NCBI GenBank assembly: GCA_035544515.1 | Contig: DATKEG010000202.1 | Location: forward strand, 1-20,581 | DNA from: DATKEG01 sp035544515 | GTDB lineage: Bacteria > Acidobacteriota > Vicinamibacteria > Fen-336 | Length of the DNA: 20,581 nucleotides | Reading direction: 5' to 3' | In this document: positions 7,343-13,915 of the stretch, piece after piece | Layout: the number at the start of each line of letters is the position of its first letter | Position numbering within the stretch: the first letter of the stretch is position 1 | Notes under the pieces: generated by a model | The model's input: the letters and a program-made list of their open reading frames with translations, nothing else | Databases searched by the model: none | What the model was told of the DNA's origin: nothing | Program-made: the position numbers and the translations under genes

Positions 7343-8545
7343 CTAGCGGGCTCCGGGGGCGGCCGCTTTCGTCTTCCGCGCCGCGACCGCGCACTGGTTC
7401 CGCCCCAGCTCCCATTCCGTGACCTTCTCCTCCGGCGGCGGAGGCGCTCCCAGGTTCACCTTGATGATCTCCGCGTAGCTGTCCGGGGGCTTGCCCACCG
7501 CCGCGCGCACGGCCGCCACGAACTCGTCCTCGGTCGCGAGCTGCATCTCGGGGACGCTCTTCCGCAGGTCGCCCAGGCGGCCCGCGACCACGCCGTCGGG
7601 GCCGATCTCCGCCGCGCCGCTGTAGTGGGCCGGCAGCACGACGGTGTCGTCGGGCAGCGCGGCCATGCGCTCGTGCAGCGTGCGGAACAGGGCCCGGCCC
7701 CACTCGACCACGTGCCCCCCGAGGTCCGGCCGGCCGACGCTCGAGACGAACAGCGTGTCGCCGGTGAGCAGGTGACGGTCCCCGACCAGGCAGGACGTGG
7801 ATCCCGGCGTGTGTCCGGGCGTGGCCAGGAGCCGCACCTGCACCGCCGCCCCGCCGTCGAGGCGGATGACCTCCCCGTCGTGCAGTGGCGCCACGGTCAG
7901 CTTCAGGTCGAAGCCCTGGCCGGCGTCGACGAAGTACGGGGCCCCCACGCGCGCGGCCAGCGCGGGCCCCCCGCTCACGTGATCGGCCTGGATGTGCGTG
8001 TCGAGGACCCGCGCGATGCGGGCGCCCCGCGCGCGCACGAACTCGAGGTAGCGGTCCAGGGCCCGCGACGGGTCCACCACCACCGCCTCCGCGCCCGACA
8101 GGATCACGTACGAGAGGCAGCCCTTGCCCCGGCGGTTGAACTGCCACAGCTCGAACCGGTCCTGCTCCCCGGGCCGTGGCGGAACGCGGACGGGCTGCAG
8201 GTACTCGCCATAGGCGACCATGCCGCCCTTGACGTTGCGGGCAGCCATGCCGGCCTCCTGCAGCATGTCCACCACCATCTCGGAAGAGCCGCCCTGCGCG
8301 CACAACGCCACCAGCTCGCGGCCGCGCGGCACCCTGGCCAGCGCCGCCTCCGGGTCGTCGATGAAGTCGAAATAGGGCACGTGCACGGTCGTGCCCGGGC
8401 GCCGGCCCTCCAGCCTCCAGTCCTCGAACTCCTCGTCGTTGCGCACGTCGAGGATCACCAGGTCGTCGCCGCGGTCCAGGCGGCCCAGGAGCTCGGCCAC
8501 CTCCACGCTCGGGACCGCGGGCGGCGCCTCGCGCGGTTCGCTCAT
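7343..8545 (-). CDS. Rhodanese / metallo-beta-lactamase fold fusion, persulfide-dioxygenase-like
   Basis: Predicted cytoplasmic enzyme of 400 residues that takes up sulfane sulfur and oxidises it. Residues about 12-118 are a rhodanese domain with the persulfide cysteine Cys82 in ALCAQGGSSE. Residues about 130-310 are an MBL fold of the ETHE1/persulfide dioxygenase type: DTHIQADHVSG (His184, Gln186, Asp188, His189), ATPGHTPGS (His245), TGDTLF (Asp263), GRPD at 271-274 and PAHYSG (His307). The residues matching the ETHE1 iron triad (His184, His245, Asp263) are present; the second motif histidine is glutamine. A tail ending in RNQCAV (Cys385) follows. Known dioxygenase-rhodanese fusions usually place the rhodanese last, so the order here is reversed. 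ATG 8545 has GGAGAG upstream. Glyoxalase-II-like hydrolase activity is the alternative. Confidence 0.87.
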   Translation of the reverse strand: MSEPREAPPAVPSVEVAELLGRLDRGDDLVILDVRNDEEFEDWRLEGRRPGTTVHVPYFDFIDDPEAALARVPRGRELVALCAQGGSSEMVVDMLQEAGMAARNVKGGMVAYGEYLQPVRVPPRPGEQDRFELWQFNRRGKGCLSYVILSGAEAVVVDPSRALDRYLEFVRARGARIARVLDTHIQADHVSGGPALAARVGAPYFVDAGQGFDLKLTVAPLHDGEVIRLDGGAAVQVRLLATPGHTPGSTSCLVGDRHLLTGDTLFVSSVGRPDLGGHVVEWGRALFRTLHERMAALPDDTVVLPAHYSGAAEIGPDGVVAGRLGDLRKSVPEMQLATEDEFVAAVRAAVGKPPDSYAEIIKVNLGAPPPPEEKVTEWELGRNQCAVAARKTKAAAPGAR

Positions 8546-8561
8546 CGTCTCTCCCGCTCCC

Positions 8562-9185
8562 TCAGATGAACAGCGTCACGCGCGAGCGCGCGGCCTCGGC
8601 CATGTAGGCGCCCACCCCGCCGTACTCGAGCCCGTCCACGAGCTCCTCGCGCGACACACCCATCGCGTCCATGGACATCGTGCAGGCCATGAAGCGCACG
8701 CCCAGGTCCCGCGCCACGTCCATCAGCTCCTCGAGCGTCGCGATGCCCTTGTCCTTCATCATGGAGCGGAGCATCCGCGAGCCCAGGCCCAGGAAGTTCA
8801 GCTTCGAGGTCCCGAGCTGCCGCGACCCGGCGGGGGTCATCAGCGCGAACATCTTCTCCTTGAGCCCCTTCCGGCCGCCGGCCGCGCCCTCCTTCTTGAG
8901 CGCGGACAGCCCCCAGAAGGTGAAGAATACGGTCGTTTCGAGGCCGGCGGCGGCGGCGCCGGTGGCGATCACGAACCCGGCCAGCACCTTGTCCAGGTCG
9001 GCGCTGAACACGACGATGGCGGCGCGGTCGTCCGCCGTCCGCTCGCGCAGCGCGGCGAGCTCCCGGCCGATCTCGTCGCGGAACGGGGCGAGCTGGCGCG
9101 CGACCTCACGGGCGACCGCGTCGGCCAGCGCGGGCGCGGGCTCGCTCAGCGCCGTGGTGGCGGACGGCCGTTCCGGATCGGGCAT
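8562..9185 (-). CDS. DsrE2-like sulfur-carrier protein (DsrE/DsrF/DrsH family)
   Basis: Probable cytoplasmic sulfurtransferase of 207 residues. An N-terminal alanine/arginine-rich helical stretch (about 1-52) precedes the DsrE fold. FFTFWGLSALKK at 87-98 and MACTMSMDAMG at 166-176 are typical of the DsrE2 branch. Cys168 is the only cysteine in the protein and is the expected persulfide site. Members often sit beside tusA and a rhodanese in sulfur-oxidising bacteria (rhd-tusA-dsrE2 clusters), which is the arrangement here with the rhodanese fused to an MBL domain. ATG 9185 has AAGGAGG five nucleotides upstream, a near-ideal ribosome binding site. The 78-nt leader before it holds a short GC hairpin and no promoter I can recognise, so transcription probably comes from the upstream USP promoter. 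Confidence 0.9.
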   Translation of the reverse strand: MPDPERPSATTALSEPAPALADAVAREVARQLAPFRDEIGRELAALRERTADDRAAIVVFSADLDKVLAGFVIATGAAAAGLETTVFFTFWGLSALKKEGAAGGRKGLKEKMFALMTPAGSRQLGTSKLNFLGLGSRMLRSMMKDKGIATLEELMDVARDLGVRFMACTMSMDAMGVSREELVDGLEYGGVGAYMAEAARSRVTLFI

Positions 9186-9199
9186 GCTTCCTCCTTCGG

Positions 9200-9213
9200 G
9201 GGCGCGAGCGCCC
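9200..9213 (-). other. Short GC hairpin in the USP-dsrE2 gap
   Basis: GGGCGC and GCGCCC flank two bases (formal 6-bp arms; in RNA the loop would open to 4-6 nt). It lies between the USP stop and the dsrE2 ribosome binding site. It could be a processing or stabilising element, or a weak attenuator. No U-tract follows, so a strong terminator is unlikely. Confidence 0.3.
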
Positions 9214-9263
9214 TTCCGATGAGAGCCGCCCGGCGCGAAAACGATTCGCCTCCGACGCGGTCC

Positions 9264-10220
9264 TCAGCGCACGACCGTCGCCGGCACCCGGCGCTCGAGG
9301 GGCAGGGCGACGCGGGCGGCGGCGCGCGGTCGCACGGTGAGGACGGGGCACGAGGCCTGGCGCACGACGCGGGTGGTGGTCGAGCCGAACCACGCGAGCG
9401 GCACCGGCCGGGATCCGTGGGCGCCCATGACGACGAGGTCGGCCTCTCGTTCCGCGGCGACCCGCACGATCTGACGTCGCGCCTTGCCGGCGACCACGAT
9501 CTCCTCCACGGCGCATGCCGTGCGCACCTCGTCGGGCAGGAGCTCCCGCAGCCGGGCCCGAGCCTCCTTTTCGACGGTCTCGCGGTACGCCGCGAACAGG
9601 GGAACGCCCAGACGCGGTGGCCTGCGATGGGTGTCTTCCGGGACGTCCCCCATCGTGTGGAGGACGGCCGTCGCGGCTCCGGCCCGCAGGGCCAGGGACA
9701 GTGCGTACTCGAGCGTCGGCGCGGAGGAAGACCCGAGGTCCAGGGCGCACAGCACGCGGCGGAAGGGCGCCTCGCCGGCGGGGAGTGGCGGGCGGCTGCG
9801 CCGCGGGACGGTCAGCACGGGGCAGGGTGCCGTGCGGATCACCTGCTCGGCCACGGAGCCCAGCTCCCAATGCTCGAGTCCCTGGCGGCCGTGCGTCCCC
9901 ACCACCACGAGGTCGGCGGCCCAGGCGAGGCTCTCGGCCGCGATCTCGACCGCCGCCTGGCCCTTCCGCAGCACCGGCCGCACGGCGGAGGACCGCGTCA
10001 CCGGCTCCACGAACCGGCGCAGGGCCTCGAGCCCTCGCTCGCGCTCGGCCGCGTCGAGCGGGGTGGCGCCGATCAGGCGGAAATCCGGCGGTGCGACCAC
10101 GTGGATCACCGCCAGCGTCGCCCCCGACCAGCGCGCCAGGGCGGCGGCATGCTCGAGCGCCGGCCGCGAGAACTCCGAGAAATCGGTCGCACAGAGGATC
10201 CGGCGGAAGTTCGCGCTCAT
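9264..10220 (-). CDS. Tandem-domain universal stress protein (USP)
   Basis: Cytoplasmic 318-residue protein made of two UspA domains (about 5-142 and 153-300). Both keep the ATP-binding signature G-x2-G-x9-G-S: GTHGRQGLEHWELGS in the first and GAHGSRPVPLAWFGS in the second. It is therefore probably a nucleotide-binding UspFG/UspE-like protein rather than a degenerate one. ATG 10220 is preceded by GGAGG eight nucleotides upstream. A perfect sigma-54 core lies at 10245-10260 and predicts a leader of only about 14 nt ending at this start. A much longer in-frame extension upstream is rejected as non-coding. It heads the run of minus-strand sulfur genes, with a 78-nt gap to dsrE2, and may be co-transcribed with them. 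Its cellular target is unknown. Confidence 0.92.
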   Translation of the reverse strand: MSANFRRILCATDFSEFSRPALEHAAALARWSGATLAVIHVVAPPDFRLIGATPLDAAERERGLEALRRFVEPVTRSSAVRPVLRKGQAAVEIAAESLAWAADLVVVGTHGRQGLEHWELGSVAEQVIRTAPCPVLTVPRRSRPPLPAGEAPFRRVLCALDLGSSSAPTLEYALSLALRAGAATAVLHTMGDVPEDTHRRPPRLGVPLFAAYRETVEKEARARLRELLPDEVRTACAVEEIVVAGKARRQIVRVAAEREADLVVMGAHGSRPVPLAWFGSTTTRVVRQASCPVLTVRPRAAARVALPLERRVPATVVR

Positions 10221-10244
10221 GGCATGCGCCTCCGCGCCTCCCAG

Positions 10245-10260
10245 AGCAACGTGGGTGCCA
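10245..10260 (-). promoter_or_regulatory. Sigma-54 (RpoN) promoter, -24/-12 elements
   Basis: On the minus strand the sequence reads TGGCAC-CCACG-TTGCT, matching the RpoN consensus TGGCAC-N5-TTGCW at every defined position, with exact spacing. The predicted transcription start is near 10234, just upstream of the ribosome binding site (10229-10233) and ATG 10220 of the USP gene. The correct distance and orientation make chance unlikely. Confidence 0.82.
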
Positions 10261-10349
10261 GCCCGGGCGCCCGGCGCGCCACGGGTTGCCGTTCCGCTAC
10301 GTCCGGCGATGCGCAAGAGGTGCGCGAACGCCAGCGGCGCACGCAGGCT

Positions 10350-10371
10350 TTTCCGTGGTCGCCCACGGAAA
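10350..10371. promoter_or_regulatory. Palindrome, candidate enhancer-binding-protein site
   Basis: Perfect 9-bp arms TTTCCGTGG and CCACGGAAA around the 4-nt spacer TCGC. It lies about 115-140 bp upstream of the predicted sigma-54 start and about 75-95 bp upstream of the rightward sigma-70-like start. That is the usual position of a bacterial enhancer-binding-protein dimer site for RpoN promoters. A transcribed hairpin is the alternative. The structure is seen; the role is inferred. Confidence 0.5.
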
Positions 10372-10407
10372 GGCCCACCTGCCTCCCGCACCGGTACGGC
10401 ACGGTGT

Positions 10408-10437
10408 TTGAACAACGGCCCCGCGGGAACCGATACT
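10408..10437 (+). promoter_or_regulatory. Sigma-70-like promoter candidate for the NrfJ-like gene
   Basis: TTGAAC (10408-10413) and GATACT (10432-10437) are separated by 18 bp, each matching four of six consensus bases. The start would be near 10445, upstream of ATG 10462. An overlapping RpoN-like string GGCAC-GGTGT-TTGAA begins at 10398 but lacks the invariant -12 C. Confidence 0.4.
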
Positions 10438-10461
10438 GATCCCGAGGAGGCCGATACCCTC

Positions 10462-11298
10462 ATGCGCTCGACCGCTCCGCTATTCGTGGCCGCCGTTGCT
10501 GTATCCCTCGCGTGCCGAGGCAACACGCCCGAGCCCGCGCGCGACGCCGCCGCCTCCCCCGCCGCGGCCGCGGCGGCGCTCTCCAGGCCGAGCCCCGAGG
10601 ACCGCGCGGTCGCGGCCGCCGAGGCGGAGCCACCGGACGCGCTCACCGGCGAGGTCCTCGAGACGATGGACGCGGGCGGATACACCTACCTGCGCCTGGA
10701 CACCTCGGCCGGGCCGGCCTGGGCCGCGGTCGAGCGGTCGGACGTCAAGAAGGGCGCCCGGGTCACCGTCATGGGGTCGGTGGCGATGGACGGCTTCGAG
10801 AGCCGCACGCTCGGCCGCCGGTTCGATCGGATCGTGTTCGGCGCCCTCACCGGCGAAGAACCCCAGGCGGGGGTTACGCCGCCGCGGACCGCGGCCCAGG
10901 TGCCACCGGCGATGGCCGCGGCGCTCGCGGCGCAGCACGCGGCGGCGGCGAGCGGGCCGGCGGAGGTCGGTCCCGTCAAGGTGAGCAGGGTCACCACCCC
11001 CGACGGCCGCACCGTGGCCGAGGTGTTCGCCGAGCGCGCGGCGCTCGACACGAAGGCGGTGGCCGTGCGCGGGAAGGTCGTGAAGTTCCTGCCGGGCATC
11101 ATGGGCCGCAACTGGCTGCACCTGCGTGACGGTACGGGCTCGCCGGAGGGCAAGGACTACGACCTCACCGTCACCACGTCCGAGACCGTGGCCGTGGGCG
11201 AGGTCGTGCTCGTGCGCGGGACCGTGCGCAAGGACCTCGACTTCGGCGCGGGCTACTCCTACGCCGTGCTGGTGGAGGAGGCGAAGCTCTCCAGGTAG
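10462..11298 (+). CDS. Exported NrfJ-like protein with two OB-type domains
   Basis: 278-residue protein with an N-terminal hydrophobic signal (about 6-17) ending in VSLAC. Cys18 could be lipidated, but the -3 residue is serine rather than leucine, so the lipobox is imperfect. An Ala-rich linker leads to a first domain (about 60-128) with GEVLETMDAGGYTYLRL and AAVERSDVKKG, resembling NrfJ-like proteins found near periplasmic nitrite and cytochrome systems. A second domain (about 171-276) reads AVRGKVVKFLPGIMGRNWLH then LRDGTG, an OB-fold pattern seen in exported proteins of metal- and sulfur-reducing deltaproteobacteria. GAGGAGG lies 11 nt before the ATG, a long spacing. It faces away from the USP/sulfur operon across a shared control region. 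The domain family is recognised; the molecular function is not established. Confidence 0.82.
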   Translation: MRSTAPLFVAAVAVSLACRGNTPEPARDAAASPAAAAAALSRPSPEDRAVAAAEAEPPDALTGEVLETMDAGGYTYLRLDTSAGPAWAAVERSDVKKGARVTVMGSVAMDGFESRTLGRRFDRIVFGALTGEEPQAGVTPPRTAAQVPPAMAAALAAQHAAAASGPAEVGPVKVSRVTTPDGRTVAEVFAERAALDTKAVAVRGKVVKFLPGIMGRNWLHLRDGTGSPEGKDYDLTVTTSETVAVGEVVLVRGTVRKDLDFGAGYSYAVLVEEAKLSR

Positions 11299-11304
11299 GA
11301 GCGC

Positions 11305-11319
11305 GGCACGCCCCTTGTT
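11305..11319 (+). promoter_or_regulatory. Imperfect sigma-54-like site upstream of hemA leader ORF
   Basis: GGCAC-GCCCC-TTGTT has the right element spacing but carries T in place of the near-invariant -12 C, and C before GG. A start would fall near 11330, ahead of the leader ORF ribosome binding site. A weak call, listed because two similar near-matches exist in the window. Confidence 0.2.
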
Positions 11320-11344
11320 GATGCACGACACGGGAGGTCAGCGT

Positions 11345-11422
11345 ATGGCCCACGGCCGGCGGATCGTCGTGGACGCCACCTTCGCGCTCCGCCTCACCAG
11401 CCTCGAGAGCGTATGGAGTTGA
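11345..11422 (+). CDS. Candidate 25-codon leader ORF overlapping hemA
   Basis: ATG 11345 is preceded by GGGAGG seven nucleotides upstream, a better ribosome binding site than hemA itself has. The ORF runs 25 codons (begins MAHGRRIVVDATF, ends LESVWS) to TGA at 11420-11422, so its last codons overlap the hemA start at 11413 in another frame. This layout would couple hemA translation to that of the leader. I recognise no homology, and no run of one amino acid that would mark a classical attenuator. It could also be the tail of a lost gene or chance. Confidence 0.4.
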   Translation: MAHGRRIVVDATFALRLTSLESVWS

Positions 11423-12684
11423 CCGGAGGGAAGGGCCTCCTGGTGGTCGGGCTCAACCACCACGCCGCCCCGGTGGAGGCGCGCGAGGCGCTCGCGTTCG
11501 CGAAGGACGCGATCGCGGACGGCCTGCGCCTGCTGCGCGAGACGGCCGGGGTGTCCGAGGCGGTGATCCTGTCCACCTGCAACCGCGTGGAGGTCTGGGC
11601 CGCGGGCGAGAAGGCGCGCCTCGACGACGTCTCCTCCTTCCTGCTCGCGCGCGGCGGGCGGGCGGCCGTCGACCCCTCGCTGCTCTACCGCCTGGCGGAC
11701 GAGGAGGCGGTCCGCCATGCCTTCCGCGTGCCGGCCGGGCTCGATTCCCTGGTGGTGGGCGAGGCGCAGATCCTCGGACAGGTCAAGGAGGCCTACCGCG
11801 CGGCCGAGGAGGCGGGCACGCTCGGCCCGCGGCTCACCACGCTGCGCAACCACGCCCTGGCCGCGGCCAAGCGCGTGCGCACGGAGACGGCCATCGGTCG
11901 CCATGCGGTGTCCGTGTCGCACGTCGCGGTGGAGCTGGCGCTCAAGATCTTCGGCCACGTGCGCGGCGTGCGCGTGATGGTGGTGGGCGCGGGCAAGATG
12001 TCCGGGATGGCCGCGCGCCGCCTGGCCAGGGAGGGCGCCCAGCTGACCGTGGTGGGACGCACGGAGGCACGCGCGAGCGCGCTGGCGGCGGCGCTGGGCG
12101 GCCGCGCGCTGGCCTTCGAGAGGATGGCGGCGGAGCTGGCGAGCACGGACGTCGTGCTCACGGGGACGGCCGCGCCCACCACGATCATCCACCGGCCCGA
12201 GATCGAGGTGGCGGCGAAGGCCCGTGGGGGACGCCCGCTCTTCCTCATCGACATCGCCCTCCCACGCGACGTGGACCCGGCGGTGCGCGACCTGCCCGGC
12301 GTGTTCCTGTACGACCTCGACGACCTGCGCGGCGTGGCCGCGGCGAACCTGCGCGAGCGGCAACGCGAGGCCACCTCGGCCGAGAAGCTGGTCGAGAACG
12401 AGGTGCTCCGCCACATGGCCGACGAGCGCGCGCGCGAGGCGGTGCCCAGCGTGACGGAGCTGCGCGGGCGCGCGGAAGGCATCCGACGCGCCGAGATCGA
12501 GAAGGCGCGCCGGCAGATGGGGCCGCTCACGCCCGAGCAGGAGCGCGCACTGGACGCGGTCAGCACCGCGATCGTGAACAAGCTGCTGCACGCGCCGACG
12601 GTGTGCCTGAAGGACGTGGCGCGCATGGGCCTCAGCGCCGAGCAGGCGGGGCTCCTGCGCCTGGCCCTCGGCCTGACCGCCTAG
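11413..12684 (+). CDS. hemA: Glutamyl-tRNA reductase HemA
   Basis: First committed enzyme of C5-pathway tetrapyrrole synthesis: reduces glutamyl-tRNA(Glu) to glutamate-1-semialdehyde with NADPH in the cytoplasm. 423 residues, the usual length. GLNHHAAPVEARE at 13-25 and ILSTCNRVEVW with catalytic Cys56 mark the catalytic domain. VMVVGAGKMSG is the NADPH-binding loop, IDIALPRDVDP follows, and the C-terminal helical part contains LRGRAEGIRRAEIEKARRQM. ATG 11413 gives the N-terminus expected for the family but has only a weak ribosome binding site (GAGAG), suggesting coupling to the upstream leader ORF. HemA is often held at low level by translational or proteolytic control. It converges with the minus-strand USP gene. 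Other haem and cytochrome genes (hemG, ccsA) lie about 6 kb away on the other strand. Confidence 0.97.
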   Translation: MELTGGKGLLVVGLNHHAAPVEAREALAFAKDAIADGLRLLRETAGVSEAVILSTCNRVEVWAAGEKARLDDVSSFLLARGGRAAVDPSLLYRLADEEAVRHAFRVPAGLDSLVVGEAQILGQVKEAYRAAEEAGTLGPRLTTLRNHALAAAKRVRTETAIGRHAVSVSHVAVELALKIFGHVRGVRVMVVGAGKMSGMAARRLAREGAQLTVVGRTEARASALAAALGGRALAFERMAAELASTDVVLTGTAAPTTIIHRPEIEVAAKARGGRPLFLIDIALPRDVDPAVRDLPGVFLYDLDDLRGVAAANLRERQREATSAEKLVENEVLRHMADERAREAVPSVTELRGRAEGIRRAEIEKARRQMGPLTPEQERALDAVSTAIVNKLLHAPTVCLKDVARMGLSAEQAGLLRLALGLTA

Positions 12685-12691
12685 TTTCTCG

Positions 12692-12708
12692 CCGCGCGCG
12701 CCGCGCGG
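12692..12708. terminator. GC hairpin between convergent hemA and USP
   Basis: Perfect 7-bp arms CCGCGCG and CGCGCGG around CGC, inside the 31-bp gap between two converging stop codons. It could end transcription from both sides. No T-tract follows on either strand, as is common in very GC-rich genomes, so efficiency is uncertain. Confidence 0.42.
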
Positions 12709-12715
12709 GCGGTGC

Positions 12716-13642
12716 TCAGGGCGTGGCGGGCCGGAAGAGCAGGACCGGCGTGCGGCTCGCGCGCACCACCTTGTCCGCGACGCTCCCGAGCGCGACGCGC
12801 GCCAGGCCGGAGCGTCCGTGGGTGGCCAGGGCCACGAGGTCGCACGCCTCGCCGTGCGCGGCCGCGAGGATCGCCGCGGCCACCGACCCGGCGACCTCCA
12901 CGCGGATGCGCACGCGCAGTCCGGCGGCCAGGAACGGGCGCGCGGCCTCGTCGAGGTAGTCGCGCGCCTGCCGTTGTCGGCCGGGCAGGTCGTCTTGCGG
13001 CGCGGCCGCCGTGGAGGCGCCTTCCGGCAGCCACGCCACCTCGCCCAGGGGCCGCACGACCTGGAACAGGACGATCTCGGCGCCTTCCTCGAGCCGGGCC
13101 AGGCGCACCGCGTGCTCCAGGATCGCCTCGCTCGCCTTCGAGCCGTCGAGCGGCGCCAGGATGCGCCCGAACCGGCCTCCGCCCGCCGCCGGCTCCGGCC
13201 GGACGAGTAGGAGGGGCACCGGACTCACGCGCGCCAGCCCGTCCGCCACGCTGCCGAGCCAGATCCGCTCGAGCCCGCCGCGTCCGTGCGTCGTCAACAC
13301 GATCACCCAGGCCGACACGGCGCGGGCGTGCGCGGCCAGGGTGGGAGCGACCGGACCGTCGAGGAGCACCGTGGCGGCCGCGGCGGCCGGACCGAGCCGT
13401 TCGCGCAACTGCTCGAGGTACGCCCGCTCGTGATCGCGCCGGAGCGAGCGCATGTGCTCGTCGATGACGGGCAGGCCTTCCACGTGGATCGGGTCCGGCG
13501 AGATCGGGACGTGCACGTGCACGAGCTCGACGGTGGCGCCGGAACGCCGCGACAGCTCCGCGGCGACGGGGAGCGCCCCCTCCGCGAGAAGGGAGCCGTC
13601 GAGCGGCACGAGGATGCGGCCCGGCACGCCGGTCACGTTCAT
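12716..13642 (-). CDS. Tandem-domain universal stress protein
   Basis: 308-residue cytoplasmic protein with two UspA domains (about 8-152 and 158-306). The ATP-binding loops are slightly degenerate: TTHGRGGLERIWLGS and ATHGRSGLARVALGS have Thr or Ala where the first glycine of G-x2-G-x9-G-S is expected, while the second glycine and GS remain. Nucleotide binding is plausible but less certain than in the other USPs of this window. ATG 13642 is chosen because GGAGG lies eight nucleotides upstream; an in-frame extension of 11 codons to 13675 lacks support. It stands alone, convergent with hemA and divergent from the dihydroorotate-dehydrogenase-like operon. The target is unknown. Confidence 0.92.
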   Translation of the reverse strand: MNVTGVPGRILVPLDGSLLAEGALPVAAELSRRSGATVELVHVHVPISPDPIHVEGLPVIDEHMRSLRRDHERAYLEQLRERLGPAAAAATVLLDGPVAPTLAAHARAVSAWVIVLTTHGRGGLERIWLGSVADGLARVSPVPLLLVRPEPAAGGGRFGRILAPLDGSKASEAILEHAVRLARLEEGAEIVLFQVVRPLGEVAWLPEGASTAAAPQDDLPGRQRQARDYLDEAARPFLAAGLRVRIRVEVAGSVAAAILAAAHGEACDLVALATHGRSGLARVALGSVADKVVRASRTPVLLFRPATP

Positions 13643-13758
13643 GATGGGTTCCTCCGCACGATCCGACCGTCCCACTCTATCGCTTCCGGGCGGCTCTCCG
13701 CGCGCCGCACCGCGCGGGAAGCTCTGCGCTTACAGGGTCATGGTCGACGCCGGAGCCG

Positions 13759-13796
13759 CCGCAAATTACGTCGGAGAAGCCGCTCGGCCCGCAAAT
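13759..13796. repeat. Two CCGCAAAT direct repeats 30 bp apart
   Basis: Identical octamers at 13759-13766 and 13789-13796, spaced exactly 30 bp start to start (about three helical turns), inside the divergent 273-bp region between the USP and the dihydroorotate-dehydrogenase-like gene. The spacing suits binding of a regulator to one DNA face. The rest of this gap shows no gene I can support. Confidence 0.35.
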
Positions 13797-13854
13797 CCTG
13801 CGCAAGGAGGCGCTCTCGTTCGCGCCGGTACCGGGACTATGGCCGTCCCGGCCG

Positions 13855-13870
13855 TGGCATGCCGATTGTT
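13855..13870 (+). promoter_or_regulatory. Near-match to a sigma-54 promoter upstream of the dihydroorotate-dehydrogenase-like operon
   Basis: TGGCAT-GCCGA-TTGTT has a good -24 element and correct spacing, but T replaces the near-invariant -12 C. The predicted start is near 13881, leaving about 35 nt to ATG 13916. The two CCGCAAAT repeats lie about 85-120 bp upstream of that start. Confidence 0.28.
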
Positions 13871-13915
13871 GTAGTCAGTGTGACGCGCCGCGCGGCCGGC
13901 GCGATCGAGGAAGCC

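Noticed and set aside
8391..10439. Plus-strand open frame of about 680 codons opposite dsrE2 and the USP
   Set aside because: Compositional shadow; the minus strand carries the real DsrE2 and USP signatures.
10221..10685. Upstream extension of the tandem USP to 10685
   Set aside because: It would run through the sigma-54 promoter and antisense to the NrfJ-like gene start; the USP fold begins at ATG 10220 with a ribosome binding site.
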